Origin: Bin80 sp965116685
GTDB lineage: Bacteria > Bacteroidota > Rhodothermia > Rhodothermales > Bin80
Assembly: GCA_965116685.1 (NCBI GenBank)
Contig: OZ220707.1
Location: forward strand, 1,054,001-1,118,000
DNA: 64,000 nt
Direction of reading: 5' to 3'
Of this stretch, positions 51,553 through 61,044 are shown one piece after another. The position numbers and the translations under genes are program-made. How positions within the stretch are numbered: the stretch's first letter is position 1; the number at the start of each line of letters is the position of its first letter. A model generated the notes under the pieces. It saw only the letters and a list, made by a program, of their open reading frames with translations. It had not been told where the DNA came from and did not search any database.

Positions 51553-53418
51553 ATGTTTATCCGTGCCAACCGCTACACTCGAAAAAATGGCCAAGAGCGC
51601 CGCACCATTCTCCTGCTTCAATCTCAACGCATCAAAGGCGTCTGCCGACACAAAACCCTCCTCAATCTCGGACAGGAGTTTTCGATCCCCAAATCCGATT
51701 GGCCCGAACTGATCCGAGAGGTCGTTGCCCGACTCAAAGGACAACCCACCGTGGCCTTTGCGGAAAAAGACCAAGACTTCCAGCATGCCGTGGATGACCT
51801 CGTGACCCGACTCTTGAAGCAAGGATTTGACATCTATGCCAAACCCCCGGTGGAGTCCATCAAGGTATTTCCCGATCAAATCGAACATACCGGCTCCCGC
51901 ACGGTGGCGGGCGAGCGTCTGGCGATGGAAGCGATCCAGCAGTTGAAACTCCCCGAAATTCTGCGGCAGCTCAATGTCCCGGAAAATCATGTCCATCTTG
52001 CCTGTGCCGTCATGGTCGGGCGCATGCTCCATCCCGGCAGTGAGCGGGCGACCCATCACTGGATGGCCAACACGTCCAGTATCCTGGAGCTCCTTTCTAC
52101 AAAGATGCCGTGTCTCAATACATTGTATGAGACCTCTGACTGGTTATGCAAACATCGTCATGAGATCATGGATCAGCTCTATGGGAATACCAAGGGATTC
52201 TTTGATGATCATGAGACGATCATTTTTTATGACCTGACCAACGTGTTTTACCATGGTACGGAAAAGGGAGAGTTATTACGATATGGACATAGCAAGCAGA
52301 AGCGCGATGATTGTCCTCTGGTCTCGCTGGCCTTGACCCTGGACGCCTCGGGCTTCCCGCGCAATGTGGAGATTTTGCCGGGCAACGTGAGTGAACCCGG
52401 AACCCTCCGGCAGGCCATTGAAAACTTGAGTGATGAAACGCCGACGGTCATTATGGATGCGGGCATTGCAACCGAGCAGAACCTTGCATACCTGAAAGAG
52501 AAGAAGATGAATTGGATCTGCGTTCAGCGGACAACCTCCCCCGCAGTGCCCACCCAGGCGCCGCAGGAGGAGTTTGAGACGGCGGGTGGCGTTAAAATCC
52601 GGGCTTGGGAATTGCTGGACGAGGACGCGCAGCAAGGGGAATCGGAAGAGCTCAAAGCCCCGGAGCGATTCGTGTATGTACACAGCGCAGCCCGGCAGGC
52701 TACCGAGGAGCAGATCCTTGCCTCGAAATGTACGAAATATGAAGAGGCACTGACCAAGCTGCATGAAGGGCTTTCCAAGCCGAACTGTCTCAAAACGTAT
52801 GAAAAGGTCGTTCGCAAGGCCGGTCGGCTGCAAGAAAAACACAAGAAAGTGAGTCATCTGTACGAGGTAGAGATCACGAAAAAAGAGGAAACGAACCATG
52901 CCGAACGTGTGACCTTTACCCAGCGGGAAGTGCATCGAGACCGGTGGTCGGCCGCCGGTGGATATGTTCTGCGCCACAGTCATGTGGACTGGTCCCTGGA
53001 AAAGGTGGCACGGACCTACTGGCGGCTCACAGAGATTGAAAACACCTTCCGGGCGATGAAGTCGGATCTGGGATTACGGCCCCTCTATCACAGTAACGAT
53101 GAACGAATTGAGGGACATTTATTCATCACGGTGCTGGCCTATCATGTGGCGCATCTGGTTCGCAGCAAACTCAAAAAAGCGGGGATCCATGCCAGCTGGG
53201 ATACGATCCGCAATAAGCTCAATGAGGTCAAACGGATCACCACCAGGTTGCCCATGAGCCAAACGCGCGCATTGATTCTGGAGGTGGATCAGCGCCTGAC
53301 GCCGTTATTGGAGCAGGTCTTCGAAATCCTGGGATTCCATTATGATCCCGATGCGACCCGAACCAGACAGGTTCTCTCCGATACACCGAAAACTCCTTCA
53401 AAGCCCCCCGACTCATAA
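51553..53418 (+). CDS. IS1634-family transposase, copy 2
   Basis: A 621-residue DDE transposase from ATG 51553. Catalytic residues: Asp in IIFYDLTNVFYHGT, Asp in TVIMDAGIATE and Glu in MKSDLGLRPLYHSNDERIEG then HLFITVLAYHV. The frame starts in-frame upstream at 51496, but only the MFIRANRYTRKNG start aligns with copy 1. The gene appears intact. The ends of this element could not be fixed with confidence. Confidence 0.92.
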   Translation: MFIRANRYTRKNGQERRTILLLQSQRIKGVCRHKTLLNLGQEFSIPKSDWPELIREVVARLKGQPTVAFAEKDQDFQHAVDDLVTRLLKQGFDIYAKPPVESIKVFPDQIEHTGSRTVAGERLAMEAIQQLKLPEILRQLNVPENHVHLACAVMVGRMLHPGSERATHHWMANTSSILELLSTKMPCLNTLYETSDWLCKHRHEIMDQLYGNTKGFFDDHETIIFYDLTNVFYHGTEKGELLRYGHSKQKRDDCPLVSLALTLDASGFPRNVEILPGNVSEPGTLRQAIENLSDETPTVIMDAGIATEQNLAYLKEKKMNWICVQRTTSPAVPTQAPQEEFETAGGVKIRAWELLDEDAQQGESEELKAPERFVYVHSAARQATEEQILASKCTKYEEALTKLHEGLSKPNCLKTYEKVVRKAGRLQEKHKKVSHLYEVEITKKEETNHAERVTFTQREVHRDRWSAAGGYVLRHSHVDWSLEKVARTYWRLTEIENTFRAMKSDLGLRPLYHSNDERIEGHLFITVLAYHVAHLVRSKLKKAGIHASWDTIRNKLNEVKRITTRLPMSQTRALILEVDQRLTPLLEQVFEILGFHYDPDATRTRQVLSDTPKTPSKPPDS

Positions 53419-53655
53419 ATGGAATCCAGTCGCTTACAGGTGGGAAAAGAAACGCCAGATGGAGACACGATCCCTATCTCTGGTCGGGAGAGTTCTGGAC
53501 AAATAGGTCCTTCGATCAAGAGAAAAAACAAGAGATGAAACCACACTAAACCCGACTCGGTCAATCCAGAGTAGATGGTCAAAAAAAATGCTCCCAAAAT
53601 GGGAATGTCAGAAGTCCGTATTTTTATATCACTACAAAATGTGAAGTTGGGCTTA
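53419..53655. other. 3' flank of IS1634 element 2
   Basis: An ATG abuts the transposase stop and opens a 39-codon charged ORF (53419-53538, MESSRLQVGKETPDGDTIPI...). It has no recognisable family and may be chance or part of the IS. The remainder shows no gene. Confidence 0.25.
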
Positions 53656-53753
53656 GAGGTTCTTGCAAAACTCTTCTACAATCCGTATAGTATGCCCGTA
53701 GACAATCCCTGAGTAATATTCTCCTCCAAATGAGAGAGTTTTGCAAGAAGTTC
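53656..53753. repeat. 98-bp palindromic element, copy 2
   Basis: It has the same length and ends as the copy at 8116-8213: GAGGTTCTTGCAAAACTCTT on the left and GAGAGTTTTGCAAGAAGTTC on the right. It ends 52 bases upstream of the RND adaptor start, so it may carry or disturb that operon's promoter. Its ends resemble IS5-like termini, but that is only a recollection. Confidence 0.7.
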
Positions 53754-53805
53754 CCTAACTTATAGTGAAAGTATAACCAACGCCCAATAGAGCTTGAACA
53801 ACCCA

Positions 53806-54999
53806 ATGGGCAGAAAACTCAGCTACATAGCCGCCGCTGTCATCCTCATCGTATCTGCGACCGTGGCAGCCATTCTTATTGCCGGAAGACCTGAGACTGT
53901 CCGCCAGGAAGTTCCATCGCGTGTACCGTTTGTGAGCACAACCTCCATAACCCGTGGAGAGGGAGCTATCCCGATCTATGGCGGAGGCACCGTTCGATCA
54001 CATGCAGAAGTGAACGTGACGGCTGAAGTATCTGGCAGAGTCATATGGGTGAATCCCACATTTCAGAGTGGAGGGCAAGTTCCCCGGGGTGAGGCACTGT
54101 TCCAGATTGATGATGCCAACTATTTAGGTCAGGTTGATCGTGCACAAGCAAATGTGGACGCCCAAGAACTGGAGTTGATGCGGGTGACCACAGAAGCCGA
54201 CCTTGCCAGGATTCAGTTTGAAAAACGGGAGAATGATCAGACTCCGGCGCCCCTCAGCCCCTTGGCACTGTGGGAACCGCAAATTGAAGCCGCCCAGTCT
54301 GCACTGAAAAGGGACCAAACAGAACTCGCAGAAGCAAAATTGTACCTTTCCCGCACAGTCATTCACAGCCCCTTTTCTGCAGCAGTGCTAAACGAGTCCA
54401 TCACGGTGGGAGAATTTGTGACGGCAGGCCAAAGTGTCGGGCGTATATACGCGGTTGATACGGTTGAAGTCATGGTGTCGCTTCCAGATCAGAATGCTGC
54501 ACTCATACCGAATCTCTGGGAATTGAAGCCAGGGGTGAACCGCAAACGGGTCGCCGCTCGGGTGACTGCTGAATATGGCGATTCGATGGTTTCGTGGGCA
54601 GGTTATGTAGATCGTGCAGAAGCAGCCCTGGAGCAACAGACACGTACGATCAAAGTTGTCATTCGTGTACCTCATCCGTTCACATCCGGTCGGATCGCAA
54701 ATCCGGAAAGCCACATGCAATTGAACGACCCACCACCCCTGTTGATCGGCAAATTTGTGAATGTTGAAATTGACGGAGTCACCCCAGAGCAATATTTCAA
54801 AATACCTCGCTCCGCTCTCAAACCAAATAACGAGGTCTGGGTCGTGACTGATGATGTAATCAGCCGGATTCCCGTACAAGTTTGGCAGCGCTCGGAAGAT
54901 GATATTTTTGTGACCGGTGCACTGGAGGAAGGGCAGGAAATCGTGATCAGCGGGATCCAAACTGCCATTGACGGTATGACCGTGCAAACTGGATCATGA
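53806..54999 (+). CDS. RND efflux periplasmic adaptor (membrane-fusion protein)
   Basis: A 397-residue HlyD/AcrA-type adaptor from ATG 53806; a TTG four codons earlier is possible. An N-terminal membrane anchor (SYIAAAVILIVSATVAAILI) is followed by the split biotinyl-lipoyl domain (AEVSGRVIWVNPTFQSGGQV ... TVIHSPFSAAVLNESITVGE), a helical hairpin between, and beta-barrel plus membrane-proximal parts (IPRSALKPNNEVWVV). It links the inner-membrane pump to the outer-membrane channel. Its TGA overlaps the pump's ATG, showing an operon. The exported substrate is unknown. Confidence 0.92.
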   Translation: MGRKLSYIAAAVILIVSATVAAILIAGRPETVRQEVPSRVPFVSTTSITRGEGAIPIYGGGTVRSHAEVNVTAEVSGRVIWVNPTFQSGGQVPRGEALFQIDDANYLGQVDRAQANVDAQELELMRVTTEADLARIQFEKRENDQTPAPLSPLALWEPQIEAAQSALKRDQTELAEAKLYLSRTVIHSPFSAAVLNESITVGEFVTAGQSVGRIYAVDTVEVMVSLPDQNAALIPNLWELKPGVNRKRVAARVTAEYGDSMVSWAGYVDRAEAALEQQTRTIKVVIRVPHPFTSGRIANPESHMQLNDPPPLLIGKFVNVEIDGVTPEQYFKIPRSALKPNNEVWVVTDDVISRIPVQVWQRSEDDIFVTGALEEGQEIVISGIQTAIDGMTVQTGS

Positions 55000-57900
55000 A
55001 CCACCAAGCCTCCTATGGCGGTGACCCGGAGCCGGGCGGGCCAATCGCCTATATGGCGAATAATCGCATCGCTCCCAACCTGTTGATGTTCGGCATCATC
55101 ACCCTCGGCATTGTGTCCCTCGGCGGCTTGGATCGAGAGGCCTGGCCAACGGTCTCCTTCAACATGATTGAAGTCTCTATGGCCTACCCCGGAGCCTCAC
55201 CCGAGGAGGTGGAAGAATCAATCATTGTGAAAATTGAAGAAAGGCTTGAGACATTGGAGGATGTCAAAACAATCAGGTCTCTGGCTACCCCCGGAGCGGC
55301 ATCGGTAAGGGTTCAGTTCAGGAGCGGAACCGAAATTCGTGAAATGATGGACGAGGTGCAAGCCGCGGTCGAACAAATCCAGTCTTTCCCGATCTCGGCA
55401 GAACGTCCGCAGTTTTGGGAAATGGACAACCGCACCAGTTCGATCCGCCTGATCCTCTTCGGTGATACCAGCGAACGAACCCTGAAGGAACTTGCCTATC
55501 GCGTTAAAAATGATTTGAAAACTTTGCCTAAAGTATCAATTGTTGAAGTGAGCGGTGCGAAGAATGATGAAATCTCCATTGAAGTGCCACTCGCTACATT
55601 ACGTGCACTCGGATTAACACTGGAAGATATTGCCCACGCCGTACGCCAAAGTTCTATTGATCTCTCCGCCGGTAGCATTGAGACGGGAGAGTCCGAGGTT
55701 CGCGTACGGACCATTGGTCAAAATTATAATCAACTTGATTTTGAGGAAGTCGTTGTTGTCGCTCAAAACAACGGATCGGCCCTGCACCTCAGAGATATCG
55801 CCACGATTCATGACGGATTTGAGGATTCGAACCTCATTGCCCATCATCAGGGCATGCCAGCGGTCTTCGTGGAAATTTTTCGGGGAGAGGGGGAGAATGT
55901 GAAGGAGCTCTCCGAAACTGTGCGTGAACACATCCAAAACACGACCCTGCCCTCCTTACCTGACGGGGTTGGGATAAATGTCTGGAACGATGAATCCCCG
56001 GTTTACACAGAACGTGTTGGGATCCTAGTTCGAAATGGCCTTCTGGGACTCATACTGGTGTTCATCGCACTGACTCTTTTTCTTGATATACGGCTTGCAA
56101 TATGGGTGATTTTCGGTTTAGTCACTTCTGGTTTCGGTGCTCTGGCGGTGATGCTGTGGTTTGATCTTGCGCTCAATACCCAGTCACTTTTTGCACTCGT
56201 CCTGGCAATTGGCATTATTGTAGACGATGCAATTGTGGTGGCAGAGCAAATTTACTCTCGCCGTATGTCGGGCCTCCCCGGAACCGTTGCCGCAATCCGG
56301 GGGACACGAAGAATTAAAACTGCATTGACCTTCGCGGTCCTTACATCCGTGGCAGCCTTCACACCAATGATGTTTGTTCCAGGTGGAATTGGAGAGGTCT
56401 GGTTTGCATTGCCGGTGATTATCATTGGGATGCTTATAATTTCGCTGATTGAAGCCCTCTTCATTCTGCCAAGACATCTGTCTCACCTGCCGGGACCGGA
56501 ATGGACACCGTCCAATACGGTTGACCGATTCTTTTTCCGTACCCGAACCTTTGTAGATCAGTGGCTCATCAGATTCCTGAAAGGCCCCCTGAAGCGAGCT
56601 CTACACTTTGCCACCAATTATCCTGCAATTATCGTCGCGGGAGCGATCGGCTTATTTGTGCTCTGTGTATCATTCGTGCCTGCAGGCATAATCCAGACCA
56701 CACTTAGCGAAGGGATTGAAGGGGACTTTGTTACGGCCTCACTTGAAATGCCGGAAGGGACACTTGCAGAAAGAACCCTGGAAGTTGCATTGGAACTGGA
56801 AGCCGCAGGAAAGCGAGTGTTTGAACATCTGGATCAGCAAAGACCCGAAGGAGCACCTCCACTGTTGACGGGGACGACCATCGTGGTCGGAAAAAAGCCG
56901 CATATTGAGGGTGGTGGACTTGACCCAAGTCCCACCATGAACCCACCATCAAACATTGCCAATATCGAATTCAAATTACTGGGAGCCCAACACCGCGATA
57001 TATCAACCACCACGGTCGTGCAGGCTTGGCGGGAGGAAGTAGGATTTCTCCCCTATGTTCGGGGAATCGCCTTCAGCGGAGAAATCGTTAATCTTGGGAA
57101 TCCAGTGGAAGTCGTTCTTTCCCATCCAGATCCAGAACGCCTCGCTACTACTGCCGACTCCGTCATGAATGATCTGTACAGCGTGTCTGGCATCTTCGAT
57201 ATCCGGTCCGATCATGCGCATGGTATTGAGGAAGTTCAACTGGAGTTGCAACCAGCAGCACGCACACTTGGCCTGACCGTTGAAGACTTGGCGCAGCAGG
57301 TCCGATCCGCCTTTTTCGGGGTGGAGACTGTAAGGCTGCAACGGGAGGAAGAAGAAGTTCGCGTCTATACACGGCTACCTGCCGACGAACGGCAAGCCAT
57401 CACGGACGTCGAACAATACCTGATCCAAACCCAGCCAAACGGGAAAGTGCCTCTTAATCAGGTAGCTACGATTACGATGGGGACTTCCTCTCCCGTCATT
57501 CGACGAAAAGATGGACAACGAATTATAACCGTGACTGCTGACGTGAATGATGAGGTGATTTCCGGGGGGCAGGCAAATGAAATCCTTGAAAATACATTCC
57601 TTGCAAAAGTAACCAGCGCCGACCCCGAGTTGACTTATTCCTTCGGCGGAGAACAACAAGAGCAATTAGAGTCTCTGGATGCATTGAATCGTGGTTTCAT
57701 CCTCGCAATGCTGGCGATATTCGCCTTGTTGGCAATTCCCTTGCGATCCTACCGCAAGCCATTTATGGTCATGTCCATCATTCCATTCGGCCTGATTGGG
57801 GTTATCCTTGGCCACTTGATCCTTGGGATCCCCCTCAGTGCTGTCTCCTTCTTGGGATTTTTTGGTCTCAGCGGGGTCATCGTGAACGATTCTCTGGTAA

Positions 57901-58181
57901 TGATTGACTCTATTGACCGACGCATTCGAGATGGAATTGTGCCAAGACAGGCAATCATTGATGGCGCCAGGAGTCGCTTCCGTCCGATTATGCTGACATC
58001 AGTAACTACTTTTCTAGCCTTTACACCTCTCATTCTAGAGCCCGCGATTCAGGCGCAGTTCCTGATCCCGTTTGCGGCATCACTTGGAATCGGCATCATG
58101 ATTACAACCGGGCTTCTGATGCTGCTCCTGCCTGCATTAATGGCCATCTTCCTTCGGGTCAATTCCAGTCGTATCAGGTGA
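54996..58181 (+). CDS. RND-family efflux pump (AcrB/MexB-like inner-membrane transporter)
   Basis: A 1,061-residue pump of normal length with twelve membrane helices in two repeats. The first large periplasmic loop begins EAWPTVSFNMIEVSMAYPGA then SPEEVEESI, typical of the family. TM4 carries the proton-relay aspartates in IIVDDAIVVAEQIYSRR. The second half ends with SLGIGIMITTGLLMLLLPAL. It drives export by proton exchange. It overlaps the adaptor gene by four bases (ATGA). The outer-membrane factor gene is convergent, 119 bases away. Substrate (drug, lipid or metal) cannot be read from the sequence. Confidence 0.94.
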   Translation: MNHQASYGGDPEPGGPIAYMANNRIAPNLLMFGIITLGIVSLGGLDREAWPTVSFNMIEVSMAYPGASPEEVEESIIVKIEERLETLEDVKTIRSLATPGAASVRVQFRSGTEIREMMDEVQAAVEQIQSFPISAERPQFWEMDNRTSSIRLILFGDTSERTLKELAYRVKNDLKTLPKVSIVEVSGAKNDEISIEVPLATLRALGLTLEDIAHAVRQSSIDLSAGSIETGESEVRVRTIGQNYNQLDFEEVVVVAQNNGSALHLRDIATIHDGFEDSNLIAHHQGMPAVFVEIFRGEGENVKELSETVREHIQNTTLPSLPDGVGINVWNDESPVYTERVGILVRNGLLGLILVFIALTLFLDIRLAIWVIFGLVTSGFGALAVMLWFDLALNTQSLFALVLAIGIIVDDAIVVAEQIYSRRMSGLPGTVAAIRGTRRIKTALTFAVLTSVAAFTPMMFVPGGIGEVWFALPVIIIGMLIISLIEALFILPRHLSHLPGPEWTPSNTVDRFFFRTRTFVDQWLIRFLKGPLKRALHFATNYPAIIVAGAIGLFVLCVSFVPAGIIQTTLSEGIEGDFVTASLEMPEGTLAERTLEVALELEAAGKRVFEHLDQQRPEGAPPLLTGTTIVVGKKPHIEGGGLDPSPTMNPPSNIANIEFKLLGAQHRDISTTTVVQAWREEVGFLPYVRGIAFSGEIVNLGNPVEVVLSHPDPERLATTADSVMNDLYSVSGIFDIRSDHAHGIEEVQLELQPAARTLGLTVEDLAQQVRSAFFGVETVRLQREEEEVRVYTRLPADERQAITDVEQYLIQTQPNGKVPLNQVATITMGTSSPVIRRKDGQRIITVTADVNDEVISGGQANEILENTFLAKVTSADPELTYSFGGEQQEQLESLDALNRGFILAMLAIFALLAIPLRSYRKPFMVMSIIPFGLIGVILGHLILGIPLSAVSFLGFFGLSGVIVNDSLVMIDSIDRRIRDGIVPRQAIIDGARSRFRPIMLTSVTTFLAFTPLILEPAIQAQFLIPFAASLGIGIMITTGLLMLLLPALMAIFLRVNSSRIR

Positions 58182-58300
58182 GTATCCTTGCGCCTGCGTA
58201 AGCAATGGCAGGATAATGACTGCGAGTGCACCCACTACGACTACGAGTCTTCCTCGCTTCGTGACCACTGCATGTGCCTGGACCGTGACATCGGCAAAAA

Positions 58301-59764
58301 CTACGGCGCTTCAAGATCAAACTCTGTTTCTTCCTGAATCCAAGTCCCACCAAGAGATCTATGCACTGCTAAGCGAGCCTCGGCCAAGCTGCGGCGGGAT
58401 TCCGTTAATCCGATTTCCGAGAAGACAAGATTGCGCCGGGCATCCAGAAAGCCCAGATAGTCACCTGTCCCCCGGAGATAGCGAAGCTCCTGAATCTGGA
58501 CTCTGTCACGGGCCGAAGCCTGAGCAGCTGTAAGGGACGCATGGCGCTCCTTCAACTTGCCATAGTTCACAAGCGCTGCCTCCACATCTCGGAAGGCCAT
58601 GAGCACGGTTTTTTCGTATTGGAGCGCCAACTGCTCGTACTGGGCCCAAGCCACCCGAATGTTTGCCCGGATCTTCCCGGCATTGAATATGGGGGCCGTC
58701 AAACCAGCGCCAAAAAGCCAGAAGTTCTGGCTGGTCTGCACAATATCGGAGAGCACGCTACTTTGCGTGCCAGCCGCTCCAGTCAGTGAAAAACTGGGAA
58801 ATTGAACGGCGCGTGCAGCTCCGATGCGTTCACGAACAGCTTCCAGGCGCTGAAATGCCGCAACCACATCCGGCCGCTCCTGCAACAAATCTGAGGGCAA
58901 CCCACTCGGTATTTCCTCCAACGCATAGACATAGGCGCTTTCGGGGACAAACATGGTGTCCATTGGTACTCGGTAGCGTCCTAAAAGCAGGGCCAGTCGC
59001 CCTCGGGTTGCATCCAGTTGGCTTTCGAGCACGGGCAGATCTGCTTTTGCAGCATGAAGTTCCTGCTGAACGGCGTGGAATTCCAAGGGAGATACCAGTC
59101 CTTGTCCATACCGATCGGACAGGACCTCTGCACGTTCAGCGAGGATGCGTACGCTTTCCTGTGTCAGCTCAAGGGTACGCTGACGGGCAGCAATCTCGAA
59201 ATAGGTCGCAACCGTCTCTCCAATGACTCCCAAAAGTACCGTACGTACGTCAGACTGCGTGGCAAAAAACTCCTGCAGCGCCGCCTGCTTCGTCCCGCGT
59301 ACCCGCCCCCAAAAGTCTATTTCGTACGCAAACCCCAGCGAGGCACTATAGGTTGTAAAATCGAACCGGTCGGGAAATACAGGTCCTCCCGGCACACTGA
59401 CACCATCCCCTAACTGCCCCCCAATACCGATATTGGAGGGGGTATCCTGCTGATCGCGCCGCGTAGCCAGTTCCATGGACGGAAACTGGTCAGCCCGTGT
59501 GATACGAAATTGATTCTGCACTTCTGCCACGCGAGCCACAGCTACACGAAGGTCCAGATTTCGTGCGATAACTGAATCCACTAACTGGCTCAGATACGGA
59601 TCTCCAAAGCCACGCCACCAGTAGTGCTGGGCACTCTGATCAGCAAGTGCAGCCGCTTCGAATTGTTCGGGAAGTGGCTGTAGTGGGTCCTCTAGACGTG
59701 GTGCCATTGAACATCCGGCAAGACCCACGGTGACCAGCAAACTCACCACAAAGAAAGGGCGCAT
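58301..59764 (-). CDS. outer-membrane efflux lipoprotein (NodT/OprM-type)
   Basis: A 487-residue TolC-superfamily channel from ATG 59764, whose signal MRPFFVVSLLVTVGLAGC is a clear lipobox; a longer frame to 59839 is less likely. Two repeats of coiled-coil helices are visible (VIARNLDLRVAVARVAEVQN; QYEQLALQYEKTVLMAFRDV; AQASARDRVQIQELRYLRGT). It forms the exit duct for the RND pump encoded convergently at 53806-58181, with which it most likely works. It has its own promoter region in the approximately 490-bp gap to xth. Confidence 0.92.
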   Translation of the reverse strand: MRPFFVVSLLVTVGLAGCSMAPRLEDPLQPLPEQFEAAALADQSAQHYWWRGFGDPYLSQLVDSVIARNLDLRVAVARVAEVQNQFRITRADQFPSMELATRRDQQDTPSNIGIGGQLGDGVSVPGGPVFPDRFDFTTYSASLGFAYEIDFWGRVRGTKQAALQEFFATQSDVRTVLLGVIGETVATYFEIAARQRTLELTQESVRILAERAEVLSDRYGQGLVSPLEFHAVQQELHAAKADLPVLESQLDATRGRLALLLGRYRVPMDTMFVPESAYVYALEEIPSGLPSDLLQERPDVVAAFQRLEAVRERIGAARAVQFPSFSLTGAAGTQSSVLSDIVQTSQNFWLFGAGLTAPIFNAGKIRANIRVAWAQYEQLALQYEKTVLMAFRDVEAALVNYGKLKERHASLTAAQASARDRVQIQELRYLRGTGDYLGFLDARRNLVFSEIGLTESRRSLAEARLAVHRSLGGTWIQEETEFDLEAP

Positions 59765-59945
59765 CCACCGAAGTGTATGTGCTCTGACACGATATCTATC
59801 CCTTAATCGTGAGGGGATGGAAGTGACTGAATTGGTCATGCGTTTCGGTACAGCGCCCTTCTTCTAATGTTCCAGTTTGACACTGCGGGAAGGTCTGTTC
59901 TGAAGTCTGTGTTGTTATGCATGTGATACACCGAACAAAGTGTGC

Positions 59946-60154
59946 TCAAGGAATTTGCAGCAATGCATCTTCCAGAGCGTCTGCACCAAAATTAATAAAA
60001 TAAAGGGTGGCAGAAAAGTGGTGACCATGTTTCATTAATTCGGTGGTGATTGCAGCGCACATCAATACCGAAAGAAAGGAAGCCCATCCCAAACGCAACC
60101 ATGGCCGTCTTTGCAGAGGGGAAGGATATCCACATAAGTCAACGCCAATCGCAT
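59946..60154 (-). pseudogene. possible small membrane protein, frameshifted
   Basis: An AAGGAGGG ribosome-binding site (about 60162-60169) stands 7 bases before ATG 60154, but that frame stops after 30 codons. A different frame of the same stretch reads RRPWLRLGWASFLSVLMCAA then ITTELMKHGHHFSATLYFIN and stops at 59946, which looks like a real membrane helix plus amphipathic end. One frameshift would join them. No family was recognised, so this may be chance. Confidence 0.25.
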
Positions 60155-60258
60155 CAAATGAGCCCTCCTTGCGCCTGATTTAGGCCTATACAATTGATCC
60201 GAAGATGCCCTATGGAAGTTTACTGTTATCTTAGTACCGAACAGTAGGCCAAGAAACC

Positions 60259-61044
60259 ATGTCTCTCCCCATTAAAATCGTCACATGGAACGTCAATTCT
60301 GCACGTGCCCGACTCGTCAGGATCCTTGATTTCCTTGAGCGGCATAACCCGGACATCGTTTGCCTGCAGGAAGTCAAAGCCACACAGGAAACATTCCCCT
60401 TCTCTGCAATCGAAGAAGCCGGGTATCAAGCATTTATCCATGGCCAGCCCTCCTACAATGGAGTAGCCATTCTTGCCAGGGAAATAGTGGAGGATATTCG
60501 AACCGGACTCGACAACGAAGCACGGGTTATCTCCGGCAGTGTCCACAATCTACGTGTCGTCAACGTTTATGTACCCAATGGAAGGCGAATTGGGGTGCCA
60601 AAGCATGCCTACAAGCTTCGCTGGCTTGACATTTTGCGTAAATTCCTGGATGTGGAACGGGAGAAATACAAGGAATTTATCCTGATGGGAGATTTTAATG
60701 TTGTTTTTGACGATCTAGATGTCGCCCACCCGGACAACTGGAGGGATTCTGTCCTGTGCGATCCGACGGCACGCGAAAAGCTGAATATCCTTATGAATCA
60801 GTTTTCGCTGTCGGATCTACTGCGTAAGCACGCCAGAGGTCCTGGCGTATATACATGGTGGGATTTTCGTACGCGCGGATTTGAGTGGAATGACGGAGTA
60901 CGGATTGACCATATCCTTGCAACTCCAGACACTTCCAAGCTCAGCAGTAATGCCTGGGTTGATGTCGAAGAACGTGATCTGGAGCGCCCATCAGACCATG
61001 CACCAGTCTTGATGCGACTCTACCCGCCCCCTCAGTGTGCTTGA
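60259..61044 (+). CDS. xth: exodeoxyribonuclease III
   Basis: A 261-residue AP endonuclease/3' exonuclease of the ExoIII family. Motifs: IVTWNVNSARAR at the N-terminus, metal-binding Glu in VCLQEVKAT, YNGVAILAR, the catalytic MGDFNVVFDDLDV, and the C-terminal RIDHILATP with SDHAPVLM. It repairs abasic sites. Its end overlaps the 3' end of polA on the other strand by 13 bases, so the two repair genes are convergent. The region upstream (60180-60258) should hold its promoter. Confidence 0.95.
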   Translation: MSLPIKIVTWNVNSARARLVRILDFLERHNPDIVCLQEVKATQETFPFSAIEEAGYQAFIHGQPSYNGVAILAREIVEDIRTGLDNEARVISGSVHNLRVVNVYVPNGRRIGVPKHAYKLRWLDILRKFLDVEREKYKEFILMGDFNVVFDDLDVAHPDNWRDSVLCDPTAREKLNILMNQFSLSDLLRKHARGPGVYTWWDFRTRGFEWNDGVRIDHILATPDTSKLSSNAWVDVEERDLERPSDHAPVLMRLYPPPQCA

